Assembly (NCBI GenBank): GCA_963402885.1
Contig: OY727097.1
Location: 18,600,001-18,664,000 of the forward strand
Source of the DNA: Antedon bifida
Lineage: Eukaryota > Echinodermata > Crinoidea > Comatulida > Antedonidae
Direction: 5' to 3'
Length of the DNA: 64,000 nucleotides
A program made the position numbers and the translations under genes. The notes below the pieces were generated by a model. That model was given only the letters and a program-made list of their open reading frames with translations, searched no databases and had not been told where the DNA came from. Below, one piece after another: positions 28,001 to 37,000 of the stretch; the stretch's first letter is position 1; each line of letters starts with the position of its first letter.

Positions 28001-31000
28001 ACTATACAGTGTGTACTTGCTTATTCCATTATCTACTTCAATTCAATTCAATTCAATTTCTTAATTGCTACAAATGCCATCAAGGGCCAATATCCGCTTT
28101 GGCTAAATGATATTTTTGTCCTTTTACAAATTTTGCTGTATTTTGGTGCATTTGCAGTTCTCGATAACTAACAGACATAGAAATAAAATTATTGTGCCAA
28201 AGTACTCTCGATATGCATTTTCACGCTGCTGCTTTAGCCAGCTACGTCCCAAGAGGACCACTCATTCAGAAGCTGAAAGCAAGCAGCAGTTATAGTTCTA
28301 GAGGCCAACATTTTTGGTTTTTGTAAACTAGGACAGGTCATGCTAAAATTACAAATCCCAAAGCACGTTTGGGAGAAGAGAGTCCATGAAAAAATTTGCT
28401 GATATTATTATAGATGTATGTAGACAGTAATCTGTAAAATCTTGTTCAATAAATAATGAATTCTTGCTGTTAACATAGGCCAGTATCTATGTATAAATTT
28501 ACGTAAGGGAAAAATTCCGTAAATCGCGCATTATTTCTAGAATGTTTACTCGATGGTATATAAAGTTGATTCATACTTTCGGTACTGATTTTAACCACCT
28601 GATGTAACCCTGTTTACTAATTAAATTGAGTTCGATAATTAGTTATTGACAATTAAAACGAATTTAGGTTCATCGATTTGCCCCAAATAGGGGTGTTTTC
28701 CGATCGTGGTATACACTGTCTAATGCATGTCCATCTTGAAAAATACCTGCATACAATAATACGAGGATACTTCGCATTTTCCTATCTCCTCCTACGATAA
28801 TTGTTTTTAATGTTGTTTAATGTTGAAGATAGGCCGATTTTCTTTAAAAAATGCTATTTTGATAGATTTAATATACGTTTATACAAATGTGTTGATTTGC
28901 AATGAATGGAACATTCCAAATTATTTGGTTTAACCATGCATGCATACCTCCATGGTTTAACACAAGTAGGTAAATTTATGGGCCTTTGGAGAATAAACAT
29001 AAATAGTATTGTAATGCTATACAATACTGTAAATAGGTATTAACCACTTTTGATCGCCATTTGAATTGCAAATTTCTTATTGTGTGTGTTGGTACTGTTA
29101 GATATAATAATAAACTTTATTACTGTGAGTGTGGGTAGCCCCTACTTTTAGATTATAAACACATAATAATATTATACAGATATTGCCTGCTTAGAGGTGA
29201 AATATAAGATTTGACATCCCCGAGGGAATGATATTATGTTCGAGGGAATATATATATCCCGAAGCGGCAGCTGAGGGATATATAATTCCCCGAGAACATA
29301 ATATCATCCCGAGGGGATGTTAAATCTTATATTTTGCCGATATAAAAGGCGATATCTGTTATATTATATAGCCAAGAACAAGTCTGCTGGGTTGGGTGAA
29401 GCTAGGCTAGGCCTCCTATTCAGTATAGTATTTGTATTGTATGTAAACAAGCCTCCTGCCTAGACACCTTACCTTGCGAAGAATAATATACAGATAATTA
29501 CTAATTAATGATTCCTTGGCAATAAAATATTCACTTAGGCCTAGGTCGTTTAAATTAACAGAAGAATTTCCATCAATAAGCCTATTAATAATAATATTAT
29601 AATCAGGTAGGCCGAATAAACAATTCATCGTCTTCTCTTCGAGGAGCCGAATCACCGGATGTTCAGCGCGTACTAGTTACTAGGTTACTACCGTGAGTAT
29701 TGACCAATCACAAACGGTGTTTCATCACATTTAGGGAAGACTAATAACAAATGAGGGCGCTATGTATGCATAGTTTAAATAGTTTAGATGAATAATTTCT
29801 TGAAGCAACTTCCGTGGCGCAGCGGCGGAAGCGTTGTCTTGCGATGGAGTGACAATTCCACCCGAGTTCAAATCCAGTAGATGACTTTTGTTTATTTATC
29901 GGCGAACGCGAGTGTTGCCACACGAAAATTACACAGTCAATATCATCAAACTCGAGAATGTATATGATTAATGACAGGGGACACGATAATTACGCGAAAA
30001 TTACTCAGTCAATATCATCGTTCTCGAGGATATATACGATTTACGATCCTCGCAGCGATAGTCATGTGACGCAGTTTCAACCAATCACGTTCACGTATTT
30101 ACATAGGCTATGTAATATAATACTTTATTACTGACAGTTGCTTCTCAATGTTTGTATTAATTAATGATTGAAAAAAATATAAACGTCGTAGTGGTGTATC
30201 ATTACATGTACTTTACTATTTCAATCGACAATGAAAGTGACAGTTTTAACAAAGTATTAAATCAGAAATGTTTTACTCTATTTAGTAGTATATTATTTAT
30301 AGGACTATAAAAAAAAAATTCGTTACTGAGTGGATAATAAAGAAATATAAAGAATAATTTAATATAAAGAATATATTTAAAAATTGTTCCTCTTTGTACC
30401 TATCCTCATCCTCATCCCTCAACCCTAATGTTAGATACAAAACACAAATTGGGTTTGTTTAAAGATGTATTGTCCCTGTGACTAATTCCAAAAAAATAAA
30501 AAATAAAAGATTTCGAAAAAAGGTGGGTCATTTTGAAGTATCATAATAGTTATTAACTATCACCAAAAATTTTTCGGAAAAAAAATCATTTAACTGAAAT
30601 ACATATCTCATAATGCAACACGCTTGTATTGGCTACTCTGTATGCATAATCATAAAACTTCCTCACGATCTGTGTGAAAATACCTTCTCAACCGTGACGA
30701 GTTGTAAACAATCCTAATTAGCATCATGCATAATGCATACTCGTGGTTTAAAATCTTTGTTTACTTTCGCTCGCAAACGATTTTCCATCTAGTTATAATA
30801 ATTCACTGTCAAATAATCAAAACATTATTTCTGGTATTTACAATGAATCCCATTTGACTGTCAATCTAGACCGATATTATAATACTGTAATTCGCTGTCA
30901 GATAATCATTGAATTATTATAAAAAAAGTACACATAGTAAAGTTTTGTTTGTAATAGGATACTTCACACTTGAAGTATCTAGGCTTGATGAAGTGACCCC

Positions 31001-34000
31001 TAGACTTGACCTTAGCAAAAAATAAACTAAAGTGACAGAAATTGAGTCTGTTTCATATTAAAGTATGAATTCTTGTTGTATTTTACTTCAAATACAAAAG
31101 TTATTCACTTCTGTAACAAAAAAATATTTATTCACAAGAAACGTTTAATTATAACCCAAAAACCATTGTCTGACAGACAATTTAAGTATTTTTTGCTTTA
31201 AATTACATTTTTTCGGGTAAATAATTGTTTGGTTAACGTAAATAACTATTATGTGACACTAAAATGACACATTCAAAAACAAATTTGAAATAAAAAATAT
31301 TTTTCAGGGGGACAATTGTAGTTTCTTGTGAAAAATGACCGGGAGTAGGACTTTTGACCTATGACCTCACTTTTAAAGATGTCATTTTCTCAAAACCAGT
31401 TGTCATAGAAACCTGGTTTTAGTCTCACAAGCAATCCGGACCAGGACCACTTTTTTTTATTTTACTTAGGCTGTACGTCCATTGAAATATAAAAAATATC
31501 CACAAAAAAAAAAAAGGTCCACAGTAGGATTTGAACCATGGATCTCAACAATTAGCCTAATCACATGTAGCACTAAGACACAAAAATAAAAAATATATAT
31601 TTTCCGGAGACGGAAGATGCACTCACAGAGTTGTTGTTGACTGTTAATAGCTTCTGCTGAAATGTAAAATAACAGTTAATTTAAAACAATAACAAATAAC
31701 AATTTACACACAGACTGCATTGATTTTAAAGTTAAATCATTACCCAAAATTACTTTGAATGGTAATGAACATTTAAATGTATTATTCTTCATTTTAGAAT
31801 GCTGGGCATGTTATCATGTAGTATGTTTTCAAACAACCAAAGATTGTAAAAAATGTGAGCGGATAAAGGCAAGGTAAGATTAGTATAATAATGCATACTA
31901 TATCATATATAATGATGCATACTAAAGATTCATAGAGAAACAAATTTTGTGTACCCTAGATATTACTGGATTTTTACTAACAAATGTTTTACTTCAAAAC
32001 ATTTCTTGACGTTATTGAATGTACAGTAATACACAAGAATACGAAAGGTATGACAGGGAAATAAGTTATGAAACACCATAGATCCTCTGACGTATTTGTA
32101 TGGATTGATAAATTACACAATGTGAACACAACAAAATTACATGAATTACGTTTTATACAATTCCTCTAAGAAATGCAATTTGTTAAATTGAAAGTGCAGT
32201 AAAATTTGAACTATTACAGTGAAACAAATTCTCTGTGCCTATTGGTCAAATAACAAAATAGGCATTGTTTATACAGGATTGGTTGGTTGACCATACATAT
32301 TGTGGACATAAATCAGATTCCAAATAGACTGGACTGTACAAACATGGTTTCCCAATTTGTAGAAAAATGATGCCAGATTTAGGGTAAAAGGATTCCAGAT
32401 ATTAAATCAAATTATGCCAGATTTGTTAGCATCCTGATATCCAGATAGAACAAAATTATGCCAGATTTGGCCATGTGATTCAAAATGACCAATCCAAAAG
32501 AATAATGCAGTCAAATCTCTCAATACCAAACTATTTGAAAACCAGAAACTCTATACCAAAAGGTCCCAAATTCATTTTTATCATCAAAACTACATTCCGA
32601 TTACCATAATTTTGGATTTTTCATTTTGGATGACATGACAAATATTTGCCGCGATGTTCTGAGGTTTTGTTTAAGTGCATACATGGAGGAAATCAATAAA
32701 TAGTTTGACTTATAATTGTATAATACTTATACATAAATTGTATACAAAATATTAAAACATTTCTGAATTCATCGTTTGTCGGGTTATGGCCCGCCTATAA
32801 AATATATATGAAAATTAAGCAAATTTATTAGTTATCTGCACTTTGGCGGATAACTCCTTGTAATTGTATGAGATCATCTTCTTTCTTTTTTTTCTGTATT
32901 ATTCTTCTTTCATTACACCCTTTTTTGTGCATACATCTCTAAAACGTCTAAACACAATATTTCATAACTTTGTAAACATATCGACATTTACATGAATTGT
33001 GCACCTCCAATTTTTAAATGATGTCACAGTTGCAGCAACATGACTTACGCACGATTTTATGGATTTTATTGATTCATCATAGATTAAAAACCAAATATCA
33101 TTTTTTATTGACACTTGCTGAGAATTTAATTCATATCAAGTGTCAACTTTGTGTGGAGTGAAAATGGCGTGTTTCACACAAAGTTAAGCGCGCACACGCG
33201 TTTAAAATCATTTCAAATCAACTTTCTATACGTTTCAGGTCCTTTTGAGCATTTTAAAATGTTCATATTTTTTGTGTGTTTCGCGCGCATGCTTGCGGAC
33301 AACTCGTACACTCATAGTTTTTGCAATTAATTTTTGTTCATCTTCATTCATTTTATGAACTTTAATTGCAGAATAACGATGCATGTGCACGTTAAACTTT
33401 AAAAACTGTGCTCATAAAAATTGCTAATTCAATGCAAATTTATGAAAAATATGCCTATGAATGGTGACCCACCATTTTTTCAAATTATTATGAAAGCTAA
33501 TGAGTAGTAGATATGAATTAATGTAATATTGTTACTTGACAACTGTTCTGACGTCAACATATGGCCACTCAAATGGAAAAAATAGGATTTTTGTCTATTT
33601 CGTCATAGTTTATCATATTCAAAATAGCGCGTCTTGCTTATCTCGTTCTGTACATTTCAGTTTCAATTATTGATTAATTTTTGGATACAATTAATCATGG
33701 TTGGTTCATCAAAGGCTCCACTTTTTGGTTATCCGCACTTGGCGGATAATCCCTTGTATTTGTCAGGATCTTTTTTTTTCCTTCATCTTTCTTGTTTTTC
33801 TTTCTTCCACAAATGTTGTTGCACGCATATCTCTCATTCTATCACCGGTTAAATCTAAAAATCAAAACTAGACCACATTGTAATTACAGATAATTACATT
33901 ACATCATTTATTTTGGACACTGTTTGTGTCCGTAAGCAGCTGTAGTTTTAGTTTCTATAGTTCTATAACTTAATTCATATTCATATTTTATCATTAAAAT

Positions 34001-37000
34001 GTTTTAATCTGCCGACTGATTGACATACTTCAACATGCACCTCTCATGCACGTTGTCACTTTCATATCCAGTATTGCGCTTTTATACAGACCGGATTATT
34101 ACAGAAGTACAAATAGCTAACAAATCTCCCACACAAAAAAATTGTAAAAATAATATCAAAACCATTGAATTAAAAATAAAATGTAAATGAATAAAAATGA
34201 ACAAACACAAACAAAAATGATTCCAAATGGTTTTATATATTGTTGAACATGAAAACAACTTAACAATTTGTGTTTCCACAGCAATGTATTTTTTTTATGT
34301 TAAACTTCGTAATTTCATCAATGCTACACACTGTATACAACATATATAGTGTATTCTGTAAATACTGTGAAGTAATATGCTGTATGACACAAAACAGGTA
34401 CAATTCAGCACTGTAAACATATTTAAGAGACATTGTCTGTAAAAATCAAAGATTTGGTGGCAGATGTAAAAAAATTGATTTCTCTCAAATTTTTACCATG
34501 AATAGACATTTCAATAAAAAGCATATCTACAACATTCATTTTAATTTTTACCCTCCGTTGCCATGACAATGGTCAATTATCCAAATTTTGATGTTTTTGC
34601 CATTTTTCACAGATTTTCTATAGTGAAAAAGTATAAACTTGTATACTTATTTTAACCAAAAATACTTACAGTATACAGTTTTTGTTTATAGCAGTGTAAA
34701 CAACATGTATTGAGTTTCATTTAATGTAGAAAAAAAAAATTTACAAAATGGAGTTTGGTTGATACCATTATTTTAAAAAGGGGTGTTTTTAACAAATATT
34801 TTTTTTATAAAAGTATACCTCATAAACGTACCTATAACTTCCAAAGTGGTGTTTTTATATCAATGAGGTTTTGTAATTTGATAGTCAATAGGTTTGTCAA
34901 CAATAATCATGAAAAAAACACTGGGGTAAATTTCGTACATAGGTTTTGTGTTGCCAGGAAAATACGAAAAATACAAAAAAATACAAACAAAATATCAACA
35001 AACAAAACACATGAAACACAATTTAAATATGGCTAATCCAATAATAAAATGTGTATGTGGCTTGTCATAATGCTACTTGAGTCATACGATACGATATACT
35101 TGAGTTAGATAAAATAGGAGAATGTGTTGCCAGGTTTATTTCAATTAATTGCCAGAAAAACAGTATTTTGCATTGAAATATTTAGTTGATGGGAAATAAT
35201 GTTAAACTTTGAAATAATTGCGTCAATGGTTTTTATAAATTTTTACATCTATTTTGTGTAAAGAGATACAGAAAGACCTCCCAAAAAATCTGACCTTGTA
35301 AATAGGTCATTTGAGGTCAAAAGGGGTCAGAATGCAAAACAGGACAGGTCCCCACTTTACTACAACTATTAATGTTTGATCAAAATTTACAAGATAGTTA
35401 TATAAATTCTCAACAATTTTCATTTTTTACCTATAGTGTTACCTTAGCAACCATTTCTATGTGTAACTAAGGAAAGTAATTTTTAAAAAAAACGTAAAAA
35501 ATGGCGTTTTTATGAATACAAGGAATTGATTGCATTTGTAATTTTTCTCAATTTTACTTCTACTGCATTCTAATAATCTTAAAGTGATGACAAACTTGAC
35601 CTTGTAAATTCATTCATTTTGAGGTCAAATGAGGTCAACATATTATCATAGTAACTGTTTCTATGCGAAAATATTTTTAAAATAGGGGGTTTTTCATAAA
35701 TACAAAACATTTTTTCTACATAGTTTTACATTTCTACTTTTTGCCAAATTTACTTTAAATACTGAATCCTAATAATCTCAGAAAGAAAGTCTTGACAAAT
35801 CTGAATAAAGGTAAAAAATTGACCTTTAGTGTTATCTTAAACATGTTTATGTAACTAAGGATAATTTTTTTTAAATAAAATATGGAGTTTTCATGAAAAA
35901 AAAATTATATTTTACATATTGAGGTCAAATGACATCAGCATTTTACCTATAATGTATTGTAGCAACTGTTTCTATACGTAACTAAGTACAATATTTTTAA
36001 TATGGGGTTTCATGACTATAAACAATTGATTACATAGCTTTACTACTTTTTCCCAAATTTACTTATCTACTGAATCCCAGAAAATGTCTGACCTTGTGAA
36101 AGGGTCATTTGTTGGGTCAAATTATGTCAAAATGTATTATTTATGTTATCTTAGAACCTGTTTCTATGCGTAACTAAGGATAATTGTTTTTTTAAATACA
36201 GTTGAACCTCTCGTAAGTGGCCACCCTCGGGACCTGGAAAAGTGGCCGCTTACGGACGGTGACCCCTTACGGGAGGTTCTGCCGATAAAGGGCCAAAATC
36301 ACGTATTATGGCTATACACGATATTCTTAACGAAACGAGCCTCTCAATTTTCCAGCTAATTGTATTATTATTTATAATCAGGTGGTTTAGTATTTGTTAG
36401 CATTTTCAGACAAATTTTAAAAGCTTTTATTATATGAAAAATGGTTGGTCAAAATCTGTGTAGTTTTCTCATCTCTTCACAGTAATGTTTTTAAAACCGC
36501 TTCGAAATAAAGCTAATATATAAAGAAACATGGACCTCTAATTCATAGGTCCATGCAATAAGTATCACATTTTTCGGGTGGCCGCTTACGGGAGGTCATT
36601 TATCATACAAAAAATCTCATTTTTAGTATAAAAAGGTGCCCGCAGCTGCTTACGGGAGGCCGCTTACGGTAGGTACCAAATGCACTAATTACATAGGAAG
36701 AACAAACAGGCTTTTCAAAGTGCGTCCGTTAAGGGAGGTGGCCGCTTACGGGAGGTGGCCGCTGTAAATGAAATATGGGGTTTTCATGAATAAAAATAAT
36801 CACAGAAGAAAGTCTTACGAATATGACCTTGTAAAACGGTAATTTGAAAATGCAAATAAGGCATGCCTGCTAATAATCTACAAATTTAAATTTGTATAAG
36901 ATAAGTATGAAAAATCTAAAGAATATCTCAATTTTAGTTACCATAGTAACTGTTGCTATGTATAACTAAGGGCAATTAAATAATTATCAGATAATTATTA

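Larger units (their letters stand above)
28500..30470. repeat. Dispersed repeat, second copy of the 1-790 family
   Basis: Blocks at 28650-28700, 28870-28925 and 30170-30470 match positions 436-486, 1-50 and 500-790. Between the matching blocks this copy carries two insertions seen below (palindromic MITE 29170-29368 and a tRNA-like SINE 29815-29885), which explain part of its greater length. Confidence 0.6.

Noticed and set aside
28107-28295. Possible LINE C-terminal end
   Set aside because: Some resemblance to a basic tail, but no W-N-x-L-P or other firm motif and no 3' tail.
29815-29885. Possible functional tRNA gene
   Set aside because: Promoter boxes are good, but the acceptor ends do not pair and no clear anticodon stem forms.
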